DNA from: HRBIN12 sp964447335
GTDB lineage: Bacteria > Actinomycetota > UBA4738 > HRBIN12
Length of the DNA: 47,917 nt
Reading direction: 5' to 3'
Assembly: GCA_964447335.1 (NCBI GenBank)
Contig: CAYUSA010000021.1
Location: forward strand, 1-47,917
Positions 33,087 to 40,681 of the stretch are shown in pieces. Position 1 is the first letter of the stretch; each line of letters starts with the position of its first letter. The notes under the pieces are model-generated. The model made no database searches, was not told where the DNA came from, and was given only the letters and a program-made list of their open reading frames with translations. The translations under genes and the position numbers were made by a program.

Positions 33087-34648
33087 AGGCGGACGGGATC
33101 ACGTTCCGGCCGGACGACCTGCCGAACGACGTCTTCGGCCAGATCCGCGCGGCCGGCGGGACGCGGTGGCACGAGCTCGATGAGGAGACCCGGAAGCGTG
33201 GGGTCGGCAAGCTCCGCTTGGCCGGGGTCTACGACGACCGGCAGGAACCTCACTTCATGCTACGCACGCGTATCCCCGGCGGAGTGCTCTCGGCCGACCA
33301 GCTCGAGGCGATCGCCGGCGTCGTTCGGGACTTCGCCGTGAAGCCCGCCGGTGAGGACGCCGACACACCGGAGCGGTTCGGCGAGATCACCACTCGGCAG
33401 GACGTGCAGATCCACTGGATCGGGTTCGAGGACCTGCCGGAGATCTGGGACCGTTACGACCGCGTCGGGATCTCCACCTCGCACTCCTGTGGAGACACGC
33501 TGCGGAACGTGACCGCCTGCCCGGTCACCGGCGTCGATCCCTCCTCGCTGATCGATACCCGGCCGATCATGGACGCTCTCGGGCGGTTCACGTTCGGCGA
33601 GCCGGAGCTGACGGCGCGCCTGCCGCGCAAGTTCAAGGTCGTCGTGACCGGCTGCCCCACGGATTGCACGGTCGCGCGGATCAACGACCTCGTGTTCACC
33701 CCGGCGCTGCGGAACAGCGTCATCGGGTTCAACGTGCACGTCGGCGGAGGTCTTTCCGACTCGCCCCGGATGGCGTCGGCGCTAGACCTCTTCGTCACCA
33801 CGGAGCAGGTCGTCGACACGGCTCGCGCGACCCTGGAGGCTTTCGTGGCGCACGGCGATTTCCAGGACAAGGCGGTGAACCGGTTCCGCATCGTCGTGCA
33901 CGAGCTCGGCGCCGAACGCGTCGAGGAGGAGATCCGGGCGCGCCTGGGGTTCGACGCGCCGGGCGCCGGCGAAGATCTGTCGAGCTGGCGTGCGGAGGAT
34001 CACATCGGCGTGCAGGTCGATGCCGCCGGAACACACTACGTCGGGCTGAACGTTCCGCTCGGGCGCCTCTCCGACGTGGAGCTGTTCGAGGTCGCTCGGC
34101 TCGCGCGCGTGCACGGCGACGGGGGCGTTCGCCTCACGCAGCGGCAGAACCTCGTGCTCACCGGCGTCGCCGATCCGAACGCGCTCCTCGCCGAGGAACT
34201 GGTGGCCGCGCGCCTCTCGCCCGAGCCCGACCCGTTCGAGCGAGCCGTCGTCGCGTGCACGAGCGCGCCGTTCTGCAAGTTCGCGATCCTGAACGTGAAG
34301 GAGTACGGAGCCCTCCTGATCGAGCACCTTCGCGCCGAGGTTCCCAACGAGGTGTGGCCGTCGTTGCAGGGGCTGCGACTGCACGTCTCGGGCTGCAAGG
34401 CCAGCTGCGCCCAGATCCAGACCGCGCACATCGGCCTGCGAGCCACCATGACCAAGGACGAGGAGACCTACCACGACGCGTTCGACGTCGCGCTCGGAGG
34501 CGACGTGGGCGCCGGGCGGCTCGGGGGATGGGCGGCGCTCGAGGTTCCGGCGGAAGCGGCGTTCGACCGCATCGCCGGCGCGCTCGCGACCATCGACGGC
34601 CACGGGCTCGACGAGCTGGAGTGGGACGAGGAGAGGGAGGAACGATGA
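33083..34648 (+). CDS. sir: Sulfite/nitrite reductase, siroheme [4Fe-4S] type (intact)
   Basis: 521 residues, a complete NirA/SirA-type enzyme. It shows TTRQDVQIHWI, RKFKVVVTGCPTDCTV, VRLTQRQNLVLTGV, then VACTSAPFCKFAI (Cys about 393 and 399) and VSGCKASCAQIQ (Cys about 437 and 441). These last four bind the [4Fe-4S] cluster and siroheme. It reduces sulfite to sulfide, or nitrite to ammonia. Context (cysH, siroheme synthesis, cysteine leader) favours sulfite. It is intact, unlike its upstream paralogue, so it may carry the function alone. The ATG overlaps the cysH stop, and its stop overlaps the FrhB-like gene start. Confidence 0.93.
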   Translation: MKADGITFRPDDLPNDVFGQIRAAGGTRWHELDEETRKRGVGKLRLAGVYDDRQEPHFMLRTRIPGGVLSADQLEAIAGVVRDFAVKPAGEDADTPERFGEITTRQDVQIHWIGFEDLPEIWDRYDRVGISTSHSCGDTLRNVTACPVTGVDPSSLIDTRPIMDALGRFTFGEPELTARLPRKFKVVVTGCPTDCTVARINDLVFTPALRNSVIGFNVHVGGGLSDSPRMASALDLFVTTEQVVDTARATLEAFVAHGDFQDKAVNRFRIVVHELGAERVEEEIRARLGFDAPGAGEDLSSWRAEDHIGVQVDAAGTHYVGLNVPLGRLSDVELFEVARLARVHGDGGVRLTQRQNLVLTGVADPNALLAEELVAARLSPEPDPFERAVVACTSAPFCKFAILNVKEYGALLIEHLRAEVPNEVWPSLQGLRLHVSGCKASCAQIQTAHIGLRATMTKDEETYHDAFDVALGGDVGAGRLGGWAALEVPAEAAFDRIAGALATIDGHGLDELEWDEEREER

Positions 34649-35886
34649 GCGCGGTCGAAGCGCGCGAGCTGCTCGAGGACCCGAGCGCCGACGTTCGCGA
34701 CGCGGTCGCGGTCGCGAGTGGCGTTCCCGAGCCGATCGACAAGATCTGGTTCCACAAGACGGCGGCGGCCGTGATCGACGCCGGCCGCTGCGTCGGCTGC
34801 GGCGGCTGCATCGCGGCGTGCCCCTCGCGTTCCATCTCGGTCGGGACCGACGGGAGCCCGACCCTGACCAAGATGTGCACCGGCTGCTCGGCGTGCTGGG
34901 ACTACTGCCCGCTGGCCGGGTTCCGCTCCGAGCGCCTGGCGCGCGAGGGCCAGCCCGATCCGACCGACGACGTCGGAACGGTCATCGGTGCCTACTCGGC
35001 CAGCGCTCTCGCCAGGCCGGATGGAGCACAGGACGGCGGCACTGTGACCGCGCTGCTCGCTGCGCTGCTCGAAGCGGGGCACATCGACGGCGTGATCCTC
35101 ACGCGCAGGAGGGACGCGTTCCACGGGGAGTCGTTCCTCGCGACGACCCCATCGCAGGTGCTCGAGGGCGCCGGCAGCGTCTACCACCAGAGCCACCCGC
35201 TCGAGGTTCTGAACCGCGAGGTGCCGGAGGGCGTGGAGCGCCTGGCCTTCGTCGGAACACCCTGCCAGCTCACGGTGCTGAGGGCGCTCCAGCGGTTCCC
35301 GTGGCGCTACCGGCGAACGGCGGCCCACGCAGTCGTCCTCACGGTCGGGCTGTTCTGCTCGCGGAGCTTCGACCCGACGAAGCTGATGCGTTCGATGCTG
35401 GAACGCGGAACCGACATCTCGCAGATCGGGAAGATCGACATCCGCGAGGGGCAGCTGGTGGCCGAGTCGCGGGACGGCTCCTCCGAGGTCCTGCGGGGTC
35501 CCGTGAAGGAGTTGCGCGAGGCCTCGCTGCGGGGATGCGACGAATGCTCCGACTTCGCCGCGTTCTCCGCGGACCTCGCGGTCGGGAACGTGGGCAGCGA
35601 GCGAGGACGCTCGACGGTGCTCGTGCGGACCGTGGCCGGAGCGGCGGCGTGGGGGGCCGCGGCGGGCACCGCGCTCGCCGCGGAGGCGCTGGCCGATCTC
35701 GGACCGGTGCGGGAGCTCGCGCGGAGGAACCGCCTCCGAGCCGAGAGGGTGCTCCAGCGCGTGTGGGACCCCGAGGGCAAGCTCTGGATCCGCTACGAAG
35801 AGCACCTCCAGACCTACACCGGAACCGATCGCGAGCCCGAGCCGCCGCCGCCGCACCGGAGCCACCACTACGAGGTGGCGTGCTGA
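34645..35886 (+). CDS. FrhB/FpoF-like F420-type iron-sulfur flavoprotein
   Basis: 413 residues. Two [4Fe-4S] ferredoxin motifs come first: CVGCGGCIAACP (Cys 49, 52, 55, 59) and CTGCSACWDYCP (Cys 78, 81, 84, 88). FrhB N- and C-terminal domains follow, with GGTVTALLAALLEAGHIDGVI, FVGTPCQLTVLRALQ, and a late Cys-rich CDECSDFAAFSADLAVGNVGS. Known homologues pass electrons between coenzyme F420H2, FAD and iron-sulfur clusters. FpoF-like domains are fused to siroheme sulfite reductase in archaeal Fsr. Coupling by a 4-bp overlap to an intact sulfite reductase suggests a split F420H2-dependent sulfite reductase, which is inference. The C-terminal tail is Pro/His-rich. Confidence 0.88.
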   Translation: MSAVEARELLEDPSADVRDAVAVASGVPEPIDKIWFHKTAAAVIDAGRCVGCGGCIAACPSRSISVGTDGSPTLTKMCTGCSACWDYCPLAGFRSERLAREGQPDPTDDVGTVIGAYSASALARPDGAQDGGTVTALLAALLEAGHIDGVILTRRRDAFHGESFLATTPSQVLEGAGSVYHQSHPLEVLNREVPEGVERLAFVGTPCQLTVLRALQRFPWRYRRTAAHAVVLTVGLFCSRSFDPTKLMRSMLERGTDISQIGKIDIREGQLVAESRDGSSEVLRGPVKELREASLRGCDECSDFAAFSADLAVGNVGSERGRSTVLVRTVAGAAAWGAAAGTALAAEALADLGPVRELARRNRLRAERVLQRVWDPEGKLWIRYEEHLQTYTGTDREPEPPPPHRSHHYEVAC

Positions 35887-36554
35887 TGGGCGGGCGGTTC
35901 GGCTACCCGATCTGCCTCGACCTCACGGGTCGCACCGTCGTCGTCATCGGACGGACCGCGGTCGCGCTCGGCAAGGTGGAGGACCTGCTGGCGGGCGGGG
36001 CCCACGGGGTCCTCATCGTCGCGGAGGCCCCGGCGCAGCGTCTGGACGCGCTGGAGTCGGATCCGCGCGTGCGCGTTCGACGGCGGCATTGGCGTCCACG
36101 CGACCTCGACGGAGCGGTGCTCTGCGTGGCCTCCGGACGGACCCAAGCCGAACGCGACGCGATCGCCCGGGAGGCGCGGGCTCGCGGGGTGCTCGTGAAC
36201 CTCGTCGACGACGTTCCCAACTGCGACTTCGCGTCGCCGGCGATCGTTCGCCGCGGAGAGCTGGCGATCGCGATCTCGACCGGAGGGCGTTCGCCCGCGT
36301 TGGCGAGGCGATTGCGCGAGGAGCTGCAGGAGCGCTTCGGCAAGGAGTGGGAGGAGATCGTTCGGGTGCTCGGCCAGGTGCGCGACGAGACGCGGGACCG
36401 CCTGCCCGAGTTCACGGAGCGAGCCCGCCGATGGCAGCTCGCGCTGGACCTCGACGAGGCCGTGGACCTGGTGCGCGCCGGCCGCGTCGCCGAGTGGCGC
36501 GAGCTGCTCGTGTCCCGGCTCCTCCATCCGGCCGACTCGGAGAGCGTGGCGTGA
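35886..36554 (+). CDS. Precorrin-2 dehydrogenase/sirohydrochlorin ferrochelatase (CysG N-terminal type)
   Basis: 222 residues of the Met8/CysG-N family, which oxidises precorrin-2 and, in some members, inserts iron to make siroheme. The C-terminal part of the fold is well conserved (VNLVDDVPNCDFASPAIVRRGELAIAISTGGRSPALARRLREEL). The N-terminal dinucleotide loop is unusual: VVVIGRTAVALGKVEDLL replaces the canonical GGGxVAxRK form. It starts at ATG 35886 overlapping the previous stop (TGATG) and is followed by the SUMT gene in overlap. It supplies siroheme to the reductases of the operon. Confidence 0.88.
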   Translation: MGGRFGYPICLDLTGRTVVVIGRTAVALGKVEDLLAGGAHGVLIVAEAPAQRLDALESDPRVRVRRRHWRPRDLDGAVLCVASGRTQAERDAIAREARARGVLVNLVDDVPNCDFASPAIVRRGELAIAISTGGRSPALARRLREELQERFGKEWEEIVRVLGQVRDETRDRLPEFTERARRWQLALDLDEAVDLVRAGRVAEWRELLVSRLLHPADSESVA

Positions 36555-37345
36555 CCGGAACGGTCTTCCTCGTCGGAGCGGGTCCGGGCGATCCGGAGCT
36601 GATCACCGTGCGTGGGGCTCGCGCGCTCGCGGAGGCGGACGTCGTCGTCTACGACCGGCTCGTCTCGCCCGGCGTGCTCGAGCTCGCGAGGCCTGGGGCC
36701 GAACGCGTGTACGTCGGCAAGGAGCCGGGGGCGCGCGCGCTGGAGCAGGAGCAGATCTGCGCCCTGCTCGTTCGCCTCGCTCTGGAGGGCCTCACCGTGG
36801 TGCGACTGAAGGGCGGGGACCCGTTCGTCTTCGGGCGTGGGGGCGAGGAGGCGCTCGCGTGCGCACGCGCGGGGGTTCCGTTCCGGGTCGTGCCGGGGGT
36901 GACGAGCGCCGTGGCAGCCCCCGCCTACGCCGGCATCCCCGTCACCCACCGCGGGCTCGCGCAGAGCTTCGCCGTCGTGACCGCGAGCACCGCCCTCGGT
37001 GACGAGGTCGACCTGGAACGCGTGGCCACCGCCACCGACACGCTCGTCCTGCTGATGGCGGCGGGCAAGCTCGCGGAGACGTGTTCCACGCTGATCAGCG
37101 CGGGCCGCGCTCCGGAAACGCCGGCCGCGATCGTCCAGTGGGCGACCACGCCGGAACAGCGTTCCGTCGTCGGAACGCTCGCCGATCTCCCCACGCTCGC
37201 GAGGGCCGCTTCGATCGGGCCGCCGGCCACGCTCGTGGTGGGTGACGTTGTCGTCTTGGCCCGCGAGCTCGTACCGGATGAGGCTCAGGCGGTCGCCGGT
37301 GGGCGCCAGACGCAGAACGCGACCGGCGAGCCCTCGCACCCGTAG
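36551..37345 (+). CDS. cobA: Uroporphyrinogen-III C-methyltransferase
   Basis: 264 residues, SUMT family: VFLVGAGPGDPELITVRGARAL at the N-terminus, VVYDRLVSPGVLELARP, VRLKGGDPFVFGRGGEEALA (SAM-binding) and VVPGVTSAVAAPAYAGIPVTHRG. It methylates uroporphyrinogen III twice to precorrin-2, the substrate of the preceding gene product. Starts at GTG 36551 inside a 4-bp overlap. It is the last gene of the sulfur operon. Confidence 0.95.
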   Translation: MTGTVFLVGAGPGDPELITVRGARALAEADVVVYDRLVSPGVLELARPGAERVYVGKEPGARALEQEQICALLVRLALEGLTVVRLKGGDPFVFGRGGEEALACARAGVPFRVVPGVTSAVAAPAYAGIPVTHRGLAQSFAVVTASTALGDEVDLERVATATDTLVLLMAAGKLAETCSTLISAGRAPETPAAIVQWATTPEQRSVVGTLADLPTLARAASIGPPATLVVGDVVVLARELVPDEAQAVAGGRQTQNATGEPSHP

Positions 37346-37415
37346 CGCGGCTCACCCGACTTCGTCGTCGTGATCCCCACGGCCGCGAACGCCTGAAGGG
37401 TGCCAGAACTCCGAT

Positions 37416-37630
37416 CCGCGCCGAGGCGTTCGGTGGGCGCCTCGAGGATCCCGAGCGCCCGGAGACCGGAGCCCGCGACCAGTTCCAGCGCTACGAGGTC
37501 GTGTTCGCGGCCGGCGATCTGGCCGGCGTGCCGGGGAAGGAACGCGCCGCGCTCTGGCACGAGCGGGCGATCCACGATCTGGGCGCCCGCTTCGGCTCGC
37601 TCGTCGGGAGCTGAACGCCCGGACCTCAGC
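37416..37630 (+). repeat. Dispersed 215-bp duplication, copy B (orphan gene tail)
   Basis: Copy of 24978-25192: the last 66 codons of the SRPBCC-like gene, its stop codon at 37611-37613 and a little downstream DNA, about 97% identical by eye. No 5' part of the gene is present. The last bases overlap the stop codon of the convergent radical SAM gene (37628-37626). It fills most of the gap between cobA and that gene; the rest (37346-37415) shows no feature. Confidence 0.9.
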
Positions 37631-38639
37631 GGTGCGCCGCCGGGCGACCCGGGAGCGTCCGCGCCGACGCGAGGCTCCCCGCGTCCAGCCGGCGAAGGCC
37701 GAGCGCGTCGGCGATCTCGAGCGCTCGCGCCAGCTCGGAGCCCCGCGGCCGGCGATCGATCTCCGGGTAGCCGCCCCGCGGTACGAGCCCGTCAGGCCGG
37801 TACTGGGCCATGAGGTTGAGGTACGTGTCGGGTCCGAGCTCCTCGGCCACCCACCGCAGGACCCGCTCGGTCTCGTCGAGCATGCCGGGCATCACGAGGT
37901 GCCGCAGGAGCACGCCCCGCACGGCGATGCCGCGCTCGTCGAGCACGAGCGGCCCGACCTGGCGGTGCATCTCCTTCACGGTGCGCCGTGCGACCTCCGG
38001 GTAGTCGGGCCGGCGCAGGTACCGTCGGGCGCGCTCGGCCGTCCAGAGCTTCAGGTCCGGCATGAAGACGTCCACGACGCCGTCGAGCAGCTCGAGGCTG
38101 TCCATCGAGTCGTACGAGCTCGTGTTGTACACGATCGGGAGACGGAGGCCGGCCTCCGCCGCGATCGCGAGCGCCTCGAGGATCTGGGGCACGACGTGCT
38201 CGGGCGTCACCCAGTTCACGTTGTGGCAGCCGCGCGTCTGGAGCTCGAGCATCATCTCGGCCAGGCGTTCGGCCGAGACCTCCTCGCCGCGCACCTCCCA
38301 CGAGATGTCGAAGTTCTGGCAGAACACGCAGCGGAGGTTGCAGCCTGCGTAGAAGATCGTCCCGCTGCCGTTCCAGCCTCGGAGCGGATCCTCCTCGCCG
38401 AGGTGCGGGAAGTGCGCGGCCACGATGGCGCGACGTCCGACGTGGCAGATCGAGCGCTCGTCGCGGCGCCGGTCGACCTTGCACGCGCGAGGGCACACGC
38501 GGCACGTTCCACCCAGGAGCCGGAGCCCCAGCTCGGCCCGCTCCGCGAGCTCGCCCGAGCGATGGAGCGCCACGTACGAGGGCTCCCGCACGGACCCTCC
38601 CTCGGGCCGGCGACCCACCGTCCGCATGTGCACCCCCAT
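37626..38639 (-). CDS. Radical SAM protein, PflA-like (COG1313 type)
   Basis: About 337 residues. An N-terminal cysteine cluster (CRVCPRACKVDRR, then ICHVG) precedes the radical SAM motif CNLRCVFCQN (CxxxCxxC). Later motifs are WVTPEHVVPQILEAL, LPIVYNTSSYDSMDSLELLDG, VDVFMPDLKLW and LRHLVMPGMLDETE. Members resemble pyruvate formate-lyase activators but have no known glycyl-radical partner here. Function unknown. I take ATG 38639 as start (38627 or 38687 also open). Its 3' end abuts duplicated DNA. Confidence 0.88.
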   Translation of the reverse strand: MGVHMRTVGRRPEGGSVREPSYVALHRSGELAERAELGLRLLGGTCRVCPRACKVDRRRDERSICHVGRRAIVAAHFPHLGEEDPLRGWNGSGTIFYAGCNLRCVFCQNFDISWEVRGEEVSAERLAEMMLELQTRGCHNVNWVTPEHVVPQILEALAIAAEAGLRLPIVYNTSSYDSMDSLELLDGVVDVFMPDLKLWTAERARRYLRRPDYPEVARRTVKEMHRQVGPLVLDERGIAVRGVLLRHLVMPGMLDETERVLRWVAEELGPDTYLNLMAQYRPDGLVPRGGYPEIDRRPRGSELARALEIADALGLRRLDAGSLASARTLPGRPAAHR

Positions 38640-38868
38640 CGAACAGCGTACGTCGAGCCTTTGCCCGGGCGGACCTGAGGGGTGCACGACTCGCGATCGG
38701 TCTCTGGGGCGACAGTCAGTAGCATCGCGCCCCGTGTCGCTGTTCCTTGTCTACCTCTTTCTGCGCGGGATCCCTCGCGTTCCTGCCGCCGCACCGACGA
38801 AGGCACGAGCGGCCAGACCGACGACGGCCTCGGCTGGACCCGGTCGAGGGCGCTCCGGAGGTCGGCGC

Positions 38869-40008
38869 CTATCGCGGGACCTCGAGCTTCTCCCACCCAC
38901 GCGAATGACGGAGGTGCTTCGCCGCGTCGAAGTTCGTCCCGGCGATCACCGAGTCGAGGTCCTCGACCTCGAGGAACGAGCTGTAGGTCAGGTAGGAGGC
39001 GCCGCTCGGCACGACGAGGCTCCCGTCGGGGAAGATCATCACGTAGAGCCGGTCGAGCGTGGCGCGGTCGAGGACGTGAACGCTGACGCCTGCCCGGCGT
39101 CCGAGATCGCGCTCGAGGTCAGCGAACGCCTCGTCGGACACGAGCAGCGATCCCCAATCGACGGCTTCCATGGAGCGCGGGAACGCCTGGAAGACGTTGT
39201 AGAAGACGCGGGCCTCCGTCGTGCGCGCGTAGCGGTCCACGAGGTCGAGGATGCTCGGGACGTCGTTGAGGTTGTGGCGCGTGACCGGCGTGCAGAGCTT
39301 GACGTCGATCCGCGGATGGGATCGGAGCCACTCGAGGGTCCTCACCACCGCAGCCAGATGGCCGGGTTCCTTCGTACGCGAGCTGACCTCCTCGGTTGAC
39401 CCGTCGATCGGCAGCGACACGAGGTCGATGCAGGGGCCGACCTCGGCGAGGAACCCGGGGCCGACCTCGTCACCGGTCGTCGACAGCGCGACCTCGAGCC
39501 CGACGTCCTTCGCCCGACGGATCAAGACCCCGATGTCCGGCCGCTTGAGGGGATCACCCCCTGTGAACACGATCCGCCGAGCGCCCTGCGTCTTCACGTG
39601 CTCGACGATGGCGAGAGCAGTCGAAGTGGGCACCGGACGCTCGTATCCCTTCGGCCCCCAGCAGTACGGACACTCCTGCTTGCACTCGGCTGTGACGTGG
39701 AAATCGATCGTGACCACGCGGTAGCGATCGCGCTCGGGCGGTGCGCCGATCCCCCGCGACTCCGGCGCGCCGCTGGATACCGGTGGGAGCAACGCGAGCT
39801 CATCGCCCTCCTCGACCGGCGTGTCGCGACCCACGCGCTCGTCGTTCACCATGACGGAGCCCGCGGCGGCGATCGCGCCGAAGCGCTCGCCGAACCGATC
39901 GGCGAGTGCGTCGATCACCTCGCCCGCCGTCCGGCCAGTTGCCTCCACGACCCGCGCCCCCGCCTCCTCACGGAGGGCGGCGAACAGCCGTACTCGGATC
40001 CCCGTCAT
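38869..40008 (-). CDS. MoaD/ThiS domain fused to a radical SAM domain
   Basis: 379 residues. Residues 1-80 are a beta-grasp MoaD domain (MTGIRVRLFAALREEAGA, SVMVNDERVG, EGDELALLPPVSSG). The usual C-terminal Gly-Gly is absent and the chain continues. From about residue 97 there is a radical SAM domain. It has the motif C109-x3-C113-x2-C116 (AECKQECPYCWGP), RRIVFTGGDPLKRPD (the GGE-like motif), VSLPIDGSTEEV and LCTPVTRHNLND. The C-terminus lacks the SPASM/twitch cysteines. The fold of the radical SAM part resembles viperin-like or MoaA-like short enzymes. The fusion suggests the MoaD part acts as a bound domain rather than as a sulfur donor, which is inference. Confidence 0.85.
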   Translation of the reverse strand: MTGIRVRLFAALREEAGARVVEATGRTAGEVIDALADRFGERFGAIAAAGSVMVNDERVGRDTPVEEGDELALLPPVSSGAPESRGIGAPPERDRYRVVTIDFHVTAECKQECPYCWGPKGYERPVPTSTALAIVEHVKTQGARRIVFTGGDPLKRPDIGVLIRRAKDVGLEVALSTTGDEVGPGFLAEVGPCIDLVSLPIDGSTEEVSSRTKEPGHLAAVVRTLEWLRSHPRIDVKLCTPVTRHNLNDVPSILDLVDRYARTTEARVFYNVFQAFPRSMEAVDWGSLLVSDEAFADLERDLGRRAGVSVHVLDRATLDRLYVMIFPDGSLVVPSGASYLTYSSFLEVEDLDSVIAGTNFDAAKHLRHSRGWEKLEVPR

Positions 40009-40142
40009 CGCAGGTTAAGGCTACCGCCCGACCGACGGACCCTGGACGAGCCGACCCGGAGCGCCCGCCGTCTGGCTCGCGAGGCGCGGGCGCGCGACGA
40101 GGGCCGCACGCCTCCGCCCTGACCGATCGCGATCGCGTCGAC
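39978..40142 (-). repeat. Dispersed duplication of the MoaD-gene start and upstream DNA, copy B
   Basis: Source copy of the segment repeated at 28286-28469. It holds the first codons of the MoaD-radical SAM gene and the 130 bp upstream. It is shorter than copy A by one block of about 20 bp. Confidence 0.88.
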
Positions 40143-40184
40143 CGACCGCTGCCGGCGGCGGTACGATCCGCGGAGGAGCGGAAC

Positions 40185-40535
40185 GTGCGATTCGAGGCGT
40201 ACTCGTTCGGGTCCATACGGATCGACGGCGTGACGTACGATCACGACCTGATCATCGATGGCGGAAGGATCCGCCGACGCAAGAAGGCCGCGTCCAAGAG
40301 GTTCCGCGCCGCCTACGGCCACACTCCGCTCTCGGTCGTGGAGGACATCCCGTGGCGGTGCCACCGGTTGGTGATCGGCACCGGTGCTGATGGTGCGTTG
40401 CCGGTGATGAAGGAGGTCGAGAAGGAGGCACACCGCCGGAAGGTCGACCTCGTGGTCATGCCCACGGCGGAGGCGATCGGAGTCCTGAGCGAGAGCACGA
40501 AGGGTACGAACGCCGTCCTCCACGTGACGTGCTGA
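40185..40535 (+). CDS. Mth938-like (DUF498/NDUFAF3-type) domain protein
   Basis: 116 residues. FGSIRIDGVTYDHDLIIDGGRIRRR, then LVIGTGADGALPVMKEVEKEAHRR and LVVMPTAEAIGVLSE, are the hallmarks of the Mth938 fold. Functions are unclear (NDUFAF3 is a mitochondrial complex I assembly factor). The start is GTG 40185 with GGAGGA 7 nt upstream; the open frame extends to 39906 but is antisense to the MoaD gene there. Confidence 0.88.
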   Translation: MRFEAYSFGSIRIDGVTYDHDLIIDGGRIRRRKKAASKRFRAAYGHTPLSVVEDIPWRCHRLVIGTGADGALPVMKEVEKEAHRRKVDLVVMPTAEAIGVLSESTKGTNAVLHVTC

Positions 40536-40558
40536 ACGGGAGCACGATGGGGTGAGCG

Positions 40559-40641
40559 ATGCGAGCGATCGCGATCGTCGGCTGGCTCGGCATCATCGGC
40601 GCGCTTCTGATCTGGCAGGGCATCGGGCTGGTTCGCTTCGG
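40559..40641 (+). pseudogene. Truncated DUF6186-like gene, N-terminal 27 codons
   Basis: It starts at ATG 40559 with RAIAIVGWLGIIGALLIWQ and GIGLV, which matches the N-terminal helix of the complete DUF6186-like protein at 14475. The remaining two thirds (LSDFFRAFMRP and the second helix) are absent; after about codon 27 the frame enters DNA antisense to the methyltransferase gene. The two copies are only moderately similar at the DNA level, so this is a diverged relative that was cut off, not a recent copy. Confidence 0.65.
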
Positions 40642-40681
40642 TATCCCCAGAACTCTCGGTCGACGGCCGGCTCGCTCGCGT

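Noticed and set aside
38690..38868. Gap between the two radical SAM genes as a hidden gene
   Set aside because: Short open frames exist on both strands but none has a ribosome site or recognisable sequence. Nothing is supported there.
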